Assembly: GCA_024734495.1 (NCBI GenBank)
Contig: JALMQS010000153.1
Location: forward strand, 35,836,584-35,900,583
Length of the DNA: 64,000 bases
Reading direction: 5' to 3'
DNA from: Forficula auricularia
Taxonomy: Eukaryota; Arthropoda; Insecta; Dermaptera; Forficulidae
The position numbers and the translations under genes were made by a program. Numbering within the stretch: the stretch's first letter is position 1; each line of letters begins with the position of its first letter. Below, in pieces: positions 53,521 through 63,142 of this stretch. The notes under the pieces were generated by a model. The model worked only from the letters and a program-made list of their open reading frames with translations. It had not been told where the DNA came from and searched no databases.

Positions 53521-54033
53521 TTTTTTTTTTTGTTTTTTTAATGCAATCGGATGCAAGAAGGGGCGCACCAGTAAAGATGCAGCCCCTATGGATCTCGAAA
53601 GACCCTTGCATTACCGAAGAGAAGGGAAAGTTGATTAAGTGAGAGGATGGAGAAGTAGGTGTTTATGCACTCGGGTTTTGAAGGTTTGAAGATTATAAGT
53701 TCTGGGAAAAATGGAGGCTGGGAGAGAGTTCCAGTTCCTTGAAGTCATGGGGATATATGTATTGGCGAATGAAATGGTCCGGCACTTTTCTAATTTGTTT
53801 CTGAATTGCATCCAGGATAGCAAGAGAATATTTAGAGGCTCCTCTCCATAGATGAGAGCCGTATTCGAGACAGGGGCGGATTTGGGACTTGTAGATGGTG
53901 AGAAGGTGTGGGGGCTTGTAAAATCGTTTGGACCTAAATAAGTAGCCAATCTTCCTTGCTGCAGATTTCGCCACAGAGGAGATGTGTTCATTCCAAGACA
54001 GGTCAGATGCGACACAGAGACGCATAATTTCAA
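53521..54033 (-). mobile_element. 5'-truncated LINE copy 2
   Basis: A T-run at 53521-53538 marks the 3' tail, and the same 3' UTR follows. The coding part has lost a segment between the RT thumb and the C-terminal block relative to the usual order. Confidence 0.75.
53635..54033 (-). pseudogene. LINE RT C-terminus (CR1/Jockey group)
   Basis: Frame 1 (53693-54025) reads SDLSWNEHISSVAKSAARKI, GYLFRSKRFYKPPHLLTIYK, SQIRPCLEYGSHLWRGASK. Frame 2 resumes with 'RTISFANTYIPMTSRNWNSL', 'PASIFPR' and TFKTRVHKHLLLHPLT at the C-terminus. The 'IRPCLEYCSHLW' block follows the catalytic RT domain in these LINEs. A frameshift near 53800 and an internal deletion make it dead. Confidence 0.8.
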
Positions 54034-54039
54034 TTTTCT

Positions 54040-54650
54040 CTAGATATCTGTAAAAATCAAAAAACTATAATTTAAAATAGTTCTTTTATTAGTTTATTTA
54101 TTTAGGTGACCTTATAATTTTGAAAATCGAAGGTAAAATTATATATATTTTAGTATAGGACCATATGGGAATCTCAATGCTTTGAAGATGGCGGACTGTG
54201 AGTTAGCGATGACGTAGGCAGGCGATACTTTCATAGCCATGTGCTTTCTCCCTATTTCCCTGCTTTCAACAGTCAATATTATTTTTGGTTAAGGGAACAA
54301 TTTTGACAAGTAATATATCATTCATGGCTCAGACAAAGCTGTATGCCTGAGTGATGTTATGTTTTCTCACCGCCAGGTTCGCTGTCATCAGTGTTCCCCC
54401 ACCAGTGCTTCACCATTACCCCTTGTCGCGCTGAACTAATGAATGTCAACTTGCCGATAAATCATTATTTTTATATATATTATAATAAAAGAGAGCGGGA
54501 ATTAAAATCGCTCATTTGAAAATATTGTATATAGTTCATATAAAAGAAGTCTCATTAAACATCATTATACTTTTGGCTGAACCGAAAATCAGATGCCCTC
54601 ATTTTTTTTCTTCACTGAAATACAAGAGTCCAAGGTGCTTTTTTCACTAT
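54040..54650. other. Unassigned sequence
   Basis: No gene, TIR or tandem structure recognised. Confidence 0.35.
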
Positions 54651-54654
54651 TATT

Positions 54655-54810
54655 TATATCCGACGATTTTGCTGTTCGGTTTTCAATGTATGTTTGATTA
54701 GGAAAAAATGGGAGCCCCAAACACACCCCGCCCGACGATTGGCGGTTCGGTTTTCAATGTGTGATTAGAAAAAAATGGGAGTCCAAAACACACCCCGTCC
54801 GAACGTTCGG
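54655..54810 (+). repeat. Two-unit tandem repeat of about 70 bp
   Basis: 'ggttcggttttcaatgt' and 'aaaaaatgggag.cc.aaac' recur, with 'acacaccccg(c/t)ccga' ending each unit. 'ccaaccgaacc' and 'cggttc' words continue to 54930. Confidence 0.75.
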
Positions 54811-55025
54811 TTAGCTGACGCCAACCGAACCGTCTAAAAACCATCCCGGAAAGGAGCTATACCAACCCAACCGAGCCGAACTGAATATTTATTAACCGAA
54901 CCGGAGTCGTTTGCACATATTCGGTTCTATTACGTGGTTTTATTTAATAAAAATATTGTAAATAATATTAATAATAAATTCAAATTTAGGGAACGAAGAA
55001 AAGATTATTTTTATTACAGACAAAA

Positions 55026-55120
55026 GGATCAGCCGGGGCTCGAACCCGGGATCTATGCATATGTACTGCAATGCTTTGTCATAAGAGGTTTACCTCCTAT
55101 ATCCACTAAGCTACTGATCC
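55026..55120 (-). tRNA. tRNA-like cloverleaf with expanded D loop
   Basis: Acceptor stem GGATCAG/CTGATCC is perfect over 7 bp. The A-box-like TAGCTTAGTGG and B-box GGTTCGAGCCC are present. The D stem GCTT/AAGC encloses about 31 bases instead of about 8-10, containing a self-pairing GAGGT/ACCTC. The anticodon arm has 4 of 5 pairs and a 7-base loop GTACATA (U33 present; anticodon would be ACA). The variable loop is AGATC; the T stem CCGGG/CCCGG with loop TTCGAGC is perfect. TTTT follows directly on the minus strand, as a Pol III terminator would. The large D loop and unusual anticodon argue for a tRNA pseudogene or SINE head rather than a working tRNA. Confidence 0.55.
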
Positions 55121-55424
55121 CCGAACCCAAACTAATATTTATTATATTATTATAATATTAATAATTACATTATTATTGATCTACTGCACTTTTAATTAAA
55201 AACCGATAATTATATTTTTAAATCCCCGGGTCAATATTCGTTGAGTGCTGCTCCCTGGGAGCGGTCAAATAGCTAAGATAGGGGAAGAAGGAGTTGGCAG
55301 AGTGGGGGAACCGTTTTGACAACGGAATTGGCGCCTGAAATAACAGACTATCAGCTTTGCTTTTACCTTTTAAATAATAATAGTTGTGAAATAAATTTTA
55401 ACCATAAAACGAGACGCTCCCCGC

Positions 55425-55460
55425 CAGGGGCTAGCTGACGCCGGGCCGAAGGCTCGTTTA
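55425..55460 (+). other. Helitron-like GC hairpin
   Basis: 'ccccgccaggggctagctga' then CGGGCC-GAA-GGCTCG and TTTAATAAGAG. The GAA loop and flanking words resemble the ends at 7600 and 49300, but CTAG is not in the expected terminal place. Confidence 0.35.
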
Positions 55461-56640
55461 ATAAGAGTAGATTTTTCGCTATATTTCTAAATCAGGTAAA
55501 AATCAGAAATGCTAACAAAATTTTCCTAAATCTTATTCAATACATAATTCTGATTTTATATTATCTTTTTTGATCTCTTTCATCAATAAGATTATTATCT
55601 ATTAAAAATGTGATCAATTCGAATTATTTAATTTTGAATTTCTTGAAATGGTTGCTTCCAAAGGTCGCCACTAGATTGCGTTCTTGTAGATGCAGAGAAT
55701 TTGATTATAAATATCCTCGTGGAAGAACGAAGAAATCCTTAATCAATCTATAATGTTTGTCATTCGTTCTGTCAATAATTTCCTTTAGAATTGTTATTAT
55801 TCTATATAAATTTATTAAAATATCGAAATAAATAAATAGAATCAAGCAAAATGACGTTATATCATTTCGGGAATTGTATGGCCCTTGTATATATTCCATA
55901 CTATTTAACCTATAAATTCTCCGGAATGTAAATATCTATTAATATTTTTATTTAATAAAATTAACAAAATTTTAATAAAATATAATTTCAGGTCAGAATA
56001 TCGATCATTTTGGAAATGTCTACAGTCAGGAGGAATATATATTTTTACCCAACTTTGTAAAATGATACTTTTAGCTACGTTCTTTCCTGATACAAATAAT
56101 TATGAAAACTATAATTTATTCTATGTTAGTATGATTAATTTACATATATTCTATTAATAATTTTTCCCTCATATATATAAACTAGTCTCCTTGAATGTGT
56201 TTATTTGAACAAAATTGATTATAATTCTAAATTTGTTTTCTTTTACATTAAATAAAAGAATAAACATCACACATAGCCATCCATAAAATTCGTCTGTCGT
56301 GGTCTATACTGGTGAACAATCTAAAAATCATTATATCAACCAATTATTGGTCAATTCCGAGCGATATGAGATGTCTTATCTTACAAAAAATAATGGTAAG
56401 AATGCAGTTTACCCTCATAAATTTTGCATTTTCTCTGGTATTTGAGAAAACTGAAATTAAATAGCATTGTGTTGCAAATTACATTTTTAAGCGATATTTT
56501 GCTGAATTGATGATCTATTTGCAAGGGCTGTGGAACAATTTTTATATATCTATTAATTTATATATTTATTTGTTGTGTCGTAATGGAAATAAAATAAAAT
56601 AAATTTTTTCCAAGACCCTGTGCATGACTCTCCTAATTTT
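55460..56640. other. AT-rich sequence
   Basis: No feature recognised. Confidence 0.4.
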
Positions 56641-57050
56641 GGTGTATTTTGCCTCCGAACGGTTTGAGCTTGCTTGATAAATGAAACTTGTCAAAAATGT
56701 GCTGAGCTTCTTAATATAAACTTTTCTGCCAGATTTCAGCTCATTCTAGAGCTCAACTTATAACATTTCGATTTTTTATTTTATTAATTATTTTCTTTCA
56801 GCATTTTTCATTCCTAAGCTCTTTAGCTAGAAAGCCCAAAATCTAAACTGTTTCGTTTTGTAAATACAAACATTGGCACCAGAACGAACTTTTGACGAGC
56901 ATCCATAATTTGTTATTGTGGATATTGAAATCCAGAGAGACAGACAGAAAAAATTATCCACGTTTCAGACATTTCTAAATACGAATAAGCAAAAAAAAAA
57001 AAAAAAAACATTTTTGAGCAAATTCAGTATCCCGGCTAGTTTTCCAGTTT
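56640..57050 (-). repeat. Family A copy, longest
   Basis: Covers most of the family: 'cgaacggtttgagcttg', 'cttgtcaaaaatgtgctgag', 'agatttcagctcattctaga', 'tttctttcagcatttttcat', 'tagctagaaagcccaaaatc', 'ggcaccagaacgaacttttg', 'gagagacagacagaaaaa', 'cagacatttctaaatacgaa', an A-run, then 'aattcagtatcccgg'. Non-coding. Confidence 0.6.
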
Positions 57051-57059
57051 ACCGATTAA

Positions 57060-58105
57060 TAATTAATATAATATAATAATAATAATAATACTTTTTTATA
57101 TATACAATAAAATTACCACTTATCGCTATGTCTGTTGAGGGATTCACCCTCTATGGCCCGATTTTTTGACATTATTTTAAAAAAATAAAAATTGAAAAAT
57201 TAAATTAAAAAAAATCTAAATAATGATTATGGAAATTAAAATTCTTTTTTCCATTCAATATCTCTTCTAACTTTCAAATTAAATATTACTAGCTTCAATA
57301 ATATATTATATAAAAGAAAATTTGTATACATAATGCTACAAGATTCATTTGATCCCATTATTGAAAAAAATAAATGATTTTTAAAATGATATTTCTACAA
57401 AGAAATATATTACTTGAAAGTGAATATTTGACTAAATAATATAAATTTGACCAGGTCGTTTTACTATCAAGACAATTGTGAGAAATCCAAAATCGGTCCA
57501 ATTGCGAGCCGGAATACTTGTTTTTTTTTCTTTATATATATATATATATTTAAAATTTAACCTTGTTTCAGTAAACATTAAGTCATTAGGTAACTGAAAT
57601 ACTTAATCTTTTTATTTGTCGCTAATAAGAAGGAAATGAGGGAATTTGTGAAAGTTATTAATTTTAAGTTAAGCCACTTCTAAATGTCGACAGATACATA
57701 AATTACTTAAAAATGTGCACTTTTTCGGGCTCTCGCACTTTTATTTTAAATCGAAATAAATATAAAAATATTAAGGCTATTCTACTTAATGAGATCTTTT
57801 CAGGAATACCTCTACCTCATGATAAAAAAACTATTTTCTATTATTGACCCCATAAAAAATGCAACCTCCCCAAATTAATTATAAGATTAAAATTTTCATA
57901 CGATTTTTGAATTTTAGAAAAATGAATACATATAGCTGTAAATTTTTTAGTTTGTATGTTATTAACTTCAAGATCTAAAAAGCTCTGACATACCCACAGA
58001 CACTGTAACTACACTAATAGGGTTTCCTAGGAATTTTGTCTTACCATAACTGTGTGGAAAAACATTTTTTTTCTTCATCCATCCTTCCCAAAACACGTGT
58101 TGCTA
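57060..58105. other. AT-rich sequence
   Basis: No gene or repeat recognised beyond short (TA) and (AAT) runs. Confidence 0.4.
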
Positions 58106-58110
58106 TAATA

Positions 58111-58958
58111 ATAGTCCAATCAACGAACGCTCAAAAAGGGGGTATAGAAAACATTTTACAGGAGAGAATTTTTTTCTTATGGAATGTGTTTGAGCTAGTT
58201 AGGAGGTCAAAATATTAAAAGTCCCCAGTCCTAGCTACCGGGCTTAAGGATGGAAGGGGGTGGAAACGTCCCGTTTTTTGGTTTTTTGCTTATATCTTAA
58301 AAACGGTGGGTCGTAGGGAAAAAGTTACTCTCAGCAAAATAAAAGCTTATAATATTTACTCAAGATTGCTTCTATTTAATTTCTCTTTATTCCTTATGGT
58401 TTTTGAGATATTCGCCCGCGAATATCGTTTATGTATAAAAAATTTGGTCGAAATGGGAAAAAATCGAAAAAAGTGCGAGTTTTTGGGTTAAAGTCATCAA
58501 ATTTCGAGGTTTTTCGGCCACCAAAAGTTGTCCCCCACACTTTCGAGGTCACGAACTTAGATTTGGCATACCCACACCATACCAAACGATCCTAGAAAAA
58601 ATATCTTTTCCCGCAATTAATGTAAGCTGAAACCCCCCTTTATACTGGGCTATTGCGGGGTTTTCTAACAAAATGTATAAATCGACCTGAAATTTTTAAA
58701 TTGGTATAACTCCAGACGATTTGAAGATAAAATCATAAATGTATATATCATTTTAAAGGAAATTGAATGCTCTACAACTTCTTTCCTGAGGATTTTTACT
58801 GTAAAAGGAAAGGCTGAGGTGATAGAGACAAAAGTTTGACGAAAAATATAAGAAATTTTATTTTTTTTATACATAAACGATATTCGCGGGCGAACACATT
58901 CCATAAAAAATTATCTCCTATAAAATGTTTTCTATAACCCATTCGTTGACTGGACTAT
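58111..58958. mobile_element. Inverted-repeat element, 'ATAGTCCA' ends
   Basis: ATAGTCCAATCAACGAACG at left and the complement of CGTTGACTGGACTAT at right, with about 90-bp outer TIRs ('gtatagaaaacattttac') and an inner pair 'ttcgcccgcgaatatcgttt'/'aaacgatattcgcgggcgaa'. About 850 bp. The inner half has words also seen in the 34 kb palindrome ('aaatcgaaaaaagtgcgag', 'tttttgggt'). No transposase. Confidence 0.62.
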
Positions 58959-59334
58959 AAAGTGACTCTAAATATATATTTCACGAATCTCTCAAATGTC
59001 TAATGCAGTGGTCGTCACACTTTCTGGTTAAGGGCCACATAGGACAATGTGAGGAATCACTCCGGGCCACCCATTCGTGGATTAGGTAGTTATATAGATT
59101 TTTTATGAGCTGTCAAAACGCGATTGCCCTATAGATTTTGTATGGCAATTGCTACCTGTGAAGTCATTTATGTATTTGCCAACTCAATGAACTAACTATT
59201 AACTGATTTCAAACTGAAAATCTAATTTGAAGTTCACAAAGAGAAACAAAGAGGTTGTCCTCTGCTTGATGCAAATAAACATATACACATATATCTCAAG
59301 ATGATATATCTGTATATATATTATTTATTTGTTT

Positions 59335-59373
59335 GAGACTATAGTTTCGAAGACTTGGTCTTCATCATCAGTC
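59335..59373 (-). ncRNA. Hammerhead-like motif downstream of PLE 2
   Basis: Minus strand: GA, CTGATGA, stem GAAGAC/GTCTTC with a 3-base loop, GAAACTATAGTC, TC. The catalytic core is the same as at 4560-4602 and 4804-4846, with different stem II bases that still pair. It lies about 190 bases after the ORF on the same strand, which ties this motif to a PLE directly. Stem I is only 2 bp. Confidence 0.62.
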
Positions 59374-59564
59374 TTTCTTCAATTATAAATGTTTTTCATG
59401 GAGTCAATATCATATGGATACTGAAAACTTGGTGTTCTTTCGTCACTGCTGGAGGGCTAGGAACTAATAAAGACACTCTATCTGGGCTCACATTCAAATA
59501 TAACAATATGTTTCCCTTTCTCCTTTCTTCTTAGAAAGGAGGAATTTTTCCTTTTTTTTCCTTT

Positions 59565-60480
59565 TTATCTTTTGTTAGCAAACATCTTAAGTAGATTACT
59601 ATTGGATAGTTCAATTTGATTGTTTAAACAGAGTTCCGAATTTCTATTGAATGACTTCAAAATTTCTAAAGATTCGATTGCGCTAATCAATTTCGGGTTC
59701 TTTTCTCCTTTTATTAATCTAATACCTTCTGGGAAGGAGTGATTGTTTGAATTTAAATGTTCTGCAAAAGAATTTTCGTACTTTTTATTTTTATAATCTC
59801 TTATGTGTTCATTTAGTCGAATTTTCAGATTTCTCTCGGTTTTTCCCACATATATTGCTTCGCAATCTTTGCATTTCAAACTATAAACCCCTTCTTTTTC
59901 TATATTTGGTAATTTGTCTTTTTTATTTGAACCTAAATCTTTTCCTAGAGTAATTGGAGTTTTGAATACTGTTTTGAACCCTAATTTTTTCATTTTTTGT
60001 TTTAATTTTTCCGAAATTTGTCCATAATATGGAAGAACTATTCTAGGATTTTCTTTTTCTTTTTCATTCTTTTGTGAATATACTGATTCCAGGGTTAATT
60101 TTTCAATTTTTTTATTTAACATTTGGTCTATAAGGCTTGCTTCGTACCCATTATTTACCGCGATTTCTTTAATTGTCTCTAATTCCTGTGAATATGCTTT
60201 TTCTGATAAAGGTATATTTATTAGTCTATGTATCATTGAATGGAAGGCTGCGTGTTTATGTGACATTGGTCTACAAGAATTTTTATGTATTACAATGTCA
60301 GTAGCTGTGGGTTTTCTATAAATTTCAAAGGTGTGCTTATTTCCGGAGATGTTTATTTTTAAATCTAAAAAATTTAGTATTTTCTCTTTTTCTTTCTCTA
60401 CTGTGAATTTAATTTTCTCATGAAGATTATTTATATATTCTATAAATGTGTCTAATTGTCTATTTGTTCCCCCATAGTAA
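59565..60480 (-). pseudogene. Penelope-like RT C-terminus plus GIY-YIG endonuclease
   Basis: An open frame runs from the truncated RT at about 60480 to a stop at 59565; the first Met gives 233 residues. Upstream of that Met the frame has 'LDTFIEYINNLHEKIKFTVE', NFLDLKI and IYRKPTATDIVIH, then MSHKHAAFHSM: the PLE thumb. In the 233-residue part GVYSLKC is at 126-132 (the GIY side), C135 forms a Cys pair with C132, and AIYVGKTERNLKIRLNEH is at 137-154 (the YIG side with its arginine). The frame is uninterrupted but 5' truncated, so it lacks the RT catalytic Asp residues. The endonuclease itself looks intact. Confidence 0.88.
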
Positions 60481-60698
60481 AATTTGAAGTTAATTGAAAA
60501 TAATCGTATATAAATAATAATAATAAAATTTAATCAAAAGAAATAAAATCACGAAAAGAAAATTATATTTGTAAAAGTTTATCAAAATTTTTTTTATTTT
60601 AACATAAACACAAACATGTTATTATTATTCAGGTGTTTTTTCTACTATCATGTATTATGTAATTTAAGTGTTATGGTGTACTTTTTTAATTATTTCTT

Positions 60699-61119
60699 CT
60701 ATGTTGGCGTCTTTGGGGCTACATGCAATCCTAAATGAGTGGAAAGGCGATTGCGGTATTTATTTTTCAAGAAGCTCATTTTGGAAAATGAAGCTTCACG
60801 GAGATATGTTGAAGGAAATATTGCCAAAGTAAATTGTGCGCAGTCTCGTAAACTTTTATAGTTATTAGACACATTTTTCAATGTGTTCCTGATTTTCACG
60901 ATGTTCAATGAAATGATCTTTGAGTTCTGTGTCGTACTTTAGTTCAATGAGTTCGTTCATCAACTGAGTTTTAGAAAATCCAAACTGACTAAATGAAATC
61001 AAATCATTGTCTTCAAAATGACAAGGGTTTTCTACAAGAATAAAACAGTTCTTAATATTTCTCACATCATTCAATCTTTTTTGAATTTCTGACAAATATT
61101 CCTTCAAGTAGGAAACCAT
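60699..61119 (-). pseudogene. hAT transposase C-terminal part
   Basis: Two overlapping frames. 60865-61119 has 'KEYLSEIQKRLNDVRNIKN' and a 'VENPCHFEDNDLISFSQFGF' stretch; 60699-60908 has SLRDCAQFTLAIFPSTYLRE, ASFSKMSFLKNKYRNRLST and HLGLHV. Together they follow the C-terminus of Charlie/ZBED-type hAT transposases: the domain around 'FGS.Y.CE..FS.M...K...R..L'. A frameshift lies near 60870-60900. The N-terminal two thirds are missing. Confidence 0.78.
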
Positions 61120-61229
61120 ATCTTGATAAAGTTTATACCTACCATACTCGTGTTCGCATACTTCTATTTAGTTAATTTCATGTGATCCTATACTACTAAA
61201 GCGCATTTGTGCCTGTCTCTGTACCTACC

Positions 61230-61379
61230 CGAGGGGTGGAACGCGACCTAAAATCGTGTACACCTACTTCCACTTTCATTTCCAAGTAGAAGACAATAAA
61301 ATACAATAGATTATCTAATGAATTCCAATGTAATTCCAAAGACGGTCTACACCTAATTCCAATCGCGGTTCACCCCTCA
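61230..61379. mobile_element. hAT MITE, copy 3 of three
   Basis: CGAGGGGTGGAACGCGA at left and inverted TCGCGGTTCACCCCTCA at right. Flanks TACCTACC (61222-61229) and TACCTTCC (61380-61387), an 8-bp duplication with one mismatch. It sits inside the Helitron, which is inside the hAT. Confidence 0.88.
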
Positions 61380-61399
61380 TACCTTCCTATGTCCCCCCA

Positions 61400-61690
61400 G
61401 GAGGTGGGAGGTGGGGTGTGGGGTCCAGGGGGCTACTAAGGGGAATTTGTGCCTCCGTCTGTACCTATATATATACCTATCTGGGGTTTGGAGGTGGTGT
61501 CCAGTGGTGAGGGTTTGGATCCAGGGGAAAGGTGGAGGTCGAAGGGATGAGGGCTCCATTGGTGGAGACTCTAGGGGGGTAGGTTTACTTGGTTGGAGGG
61601 TGATCAGAGGCGGGGGAGAAGTTCCGGGGTTGGTGAGAGGGTCGGTGGGATGGAGAGTGGTTGGAGATGGAGGAGAGGGAGTGTTCAAGT
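61400..61690 (+). other. G-rich strand within the Helitron
   Basis: Strong strand asymmetry with many GGG and GGGG runs on the plus strand, e.g. 'ggaggtggggtgtggggt'. Similar tracts lie at 45055-45200 and, as C, 47860-47990. These could form G-quadruplexes. The long frames on both strands here (61377-61718 minus, 61411-61692 plus) are low-complexity and have no motif. Confidence 0.6.
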
Positions 61691-61849
61691 GACGGGGGGT
61701 CCAGGGGGCGAAGCCCATTGGCTAGCAAGAGGCCCACCGAAGGCTAGCCTTGCAGCTAGTATTATCTACTAAAATGGTTTGCTTTGTCACGGGCCGCACA
61801 AATATCGTCCGCGGGCCGCAGTTTGGCGACCACTGATCAAATGAATAGA

Positions 61850-62345
61850 AATATTCATCTTTTTTTCTATTTAGTCTAGATCATTTATTCATCTTATGAA
61901 ATTAAAATTTTTCAAACCAAGAATGCTGAAATTTACTATGAAATGGTCCTATATTTCAGGTGTAAATATTTCTATCAGAGACCAAAATAGGGGAGGGGAT
62001 TTCAAAAAAATGAAATTATCTCTAAAAATCCTAGATAGAACCTTTGATCGATCTGTGCCAAATTTTGCATATATACTCTTTTAAGACTAAATGACTACGT
62101 GAAATAGATAGTAATCCAAAATGGAGGTTTGTTCATGCATATTTTCTACTACTAGTTTTGATTACACAAATTTTTTTATAACAAAAGTGTTGCGTTAACT
62201 TCGAAAAGTTCTAATGGATAAAACTTTATTTGTGACTCGACAGATGGCTTTGTTTTATTTGTTTTATCTATGTTTATCTGTCTTATAATCGATTCACAAA
62301 GTTGGATCTGTGTCTACACTCTTACTTTCCTTCCCCTACTTGATT
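61850..62345. other. Unassigned sequence
   Basis: No homology or structure recognised outside the hAT. Confidence 0.35.
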
Positions 62346-62351
62346 TACTTA

Positions 62352-62540
62352 GGGCCAGTTGTATGTCGGTTGGTAAAGTCTTTGTAAAAGTTGACATAGG
62401 GTAAAACCTTGTACTTCACCTTAGCCCGGTGGGATGGCCATTCAGATGACACTCACTTTCATCTGATTGGCCATCCCACCGGGCACAAGGTGAATTTTAA
62501 GGTTTTACCCTTTGTCAACTTTTACAAAGACTTTATTCAA
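62352..62540. mobile_element. Harbinger-type fold-back MITE, truncated at right
   Basis: Starts GGGCCAGTTGTATGTCGG after TTA (62349-62351). The arms 'gtgggatggccattcagatg' and its near-complement meet near 62455. The family is that of 8800-8993, sharing the ends and 'gggatggcca.tcagatg'. The terminal 20-30 bases of the right arm are missing. Confidence 0.68.
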
Positions 62541-62714
62541 TTTCACAATCATGAATATTACTTGAAAATGAAATTCAATGTCATTTGCAGATTTGGGGAA
62601 TATTTATTTCTATTACATTTTGAAATATGTAATTAACATTTCAATTACATATGTCGAAACTAATTTCTAATTACTAATTCGATTGATTCAATTTTTTTTT
62701 TTTTGTTTACAATT

Positions 62715-62840
62715 GAATTACATTTTTACTTTCACATTTATATTCTATAGAATATAATGGGAGAGTATTGCGATGGCTACTCTGGGTCCTGACTCTTTGA
62801 GAGCTTGTATCTCAGAGATGAAAAAAGTTAATTCAATTAC
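62715..62840 (-). repeat. Repeat D, copy 3
   Basis: The complement of the 110-bp unit at 32880-32990: 'tactttcacatttatattct', 'gggtcctgactctttgagag', 'atctcagagatgaaaaaagt'. Confidence 0.82.
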
Positions 62841-63005
62841 TAATTACAATAGCTCAAATTTTCAAATTACGGAAGGTCTTTTCAACTATCACCTACCGTA
62901 GAAAAATAATAACAATTTGCAAATAGAAAATTAAATGTCATTTTCTACCATGAATTTTTATAAATTTAGAATATGCTTTAGCTACACTCATAAGTAAACC
63001 ATATA

Positions 63006-63142
63006 CAGTAAGTCCTCGAATTACGCGATTAATTGATTTCAAAGGTTTTCGAGTAAGTTGAGGAAATAACAAAATTTACCATTTTTGGTAAAAAATATGT
63101 TTTAGTTTCAAAAAATAGGTGAAAGTAAAATAGATCTATATA
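63006..63142 (+). mobile_element. pogo-type end, truncated
   Basis: CAGTAAGTCCTCGAATTACG follows TA and resembles a pogo/Tigger TIR. The opposite end is not found; the next element begins at 63143. Confidence 0.4.

Larger units (their letters stand above)
59300..60490 (-). mobile_element. Penelope-like element 2, 5' truncated
   Basis: Consists of the RT C-terminus, GIY-YIG endonuclease and a 3' region with a hammerhead-like motif. The 5' end is cut off near 60490 within RT ('FYYGGTNRQL'). The ends in the host hAT are not marked by an evident duplication. Confidence 0.82.
61186..61759 (+). mobile_element. Short non-autonomous Helitron
   Basis: Begins TC right after A and ends CTAG right before T (A at 61185, T at 61760), the canonical Helitron insertion between A and T. 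The 5' leader 'tcctatactactaaagcgca' then 'tttgtgcctgtctctg' and the 3' block 'gcccaccgaaggctagcctt' with GAA loop are typical. The interior is G-rich (61400-61690). Contains a nested hAT MITE. Confidence 0.85.
59006..61835 (-). mobile_element. 2.8 kb hAT element hosting nested insertions
   Basis: TIRs CAGTGGTCGTCACACTTT and, inverted, TTTGGCGACCACTG, with 'cgggcca(c/g)' words inside both ends. Flanks 'gtctaatg' (58998-59005) and 'atcaaatg' (61836-61843) agree at 6 of 8. It contains the C-terminal part of its transposase, a 5'-truncated PLE and a Helitron that itself contains a hAT MITE. Confidence 0.82.

Noticed and set aside
61377..61718. Proline/serine/threonine-rich frame on the minus strand and a glycine-rich one on the plus strand
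   Set aside because: Both arise from the G-rich tract inside the Helitron; reading both strands open is expected from such composition.
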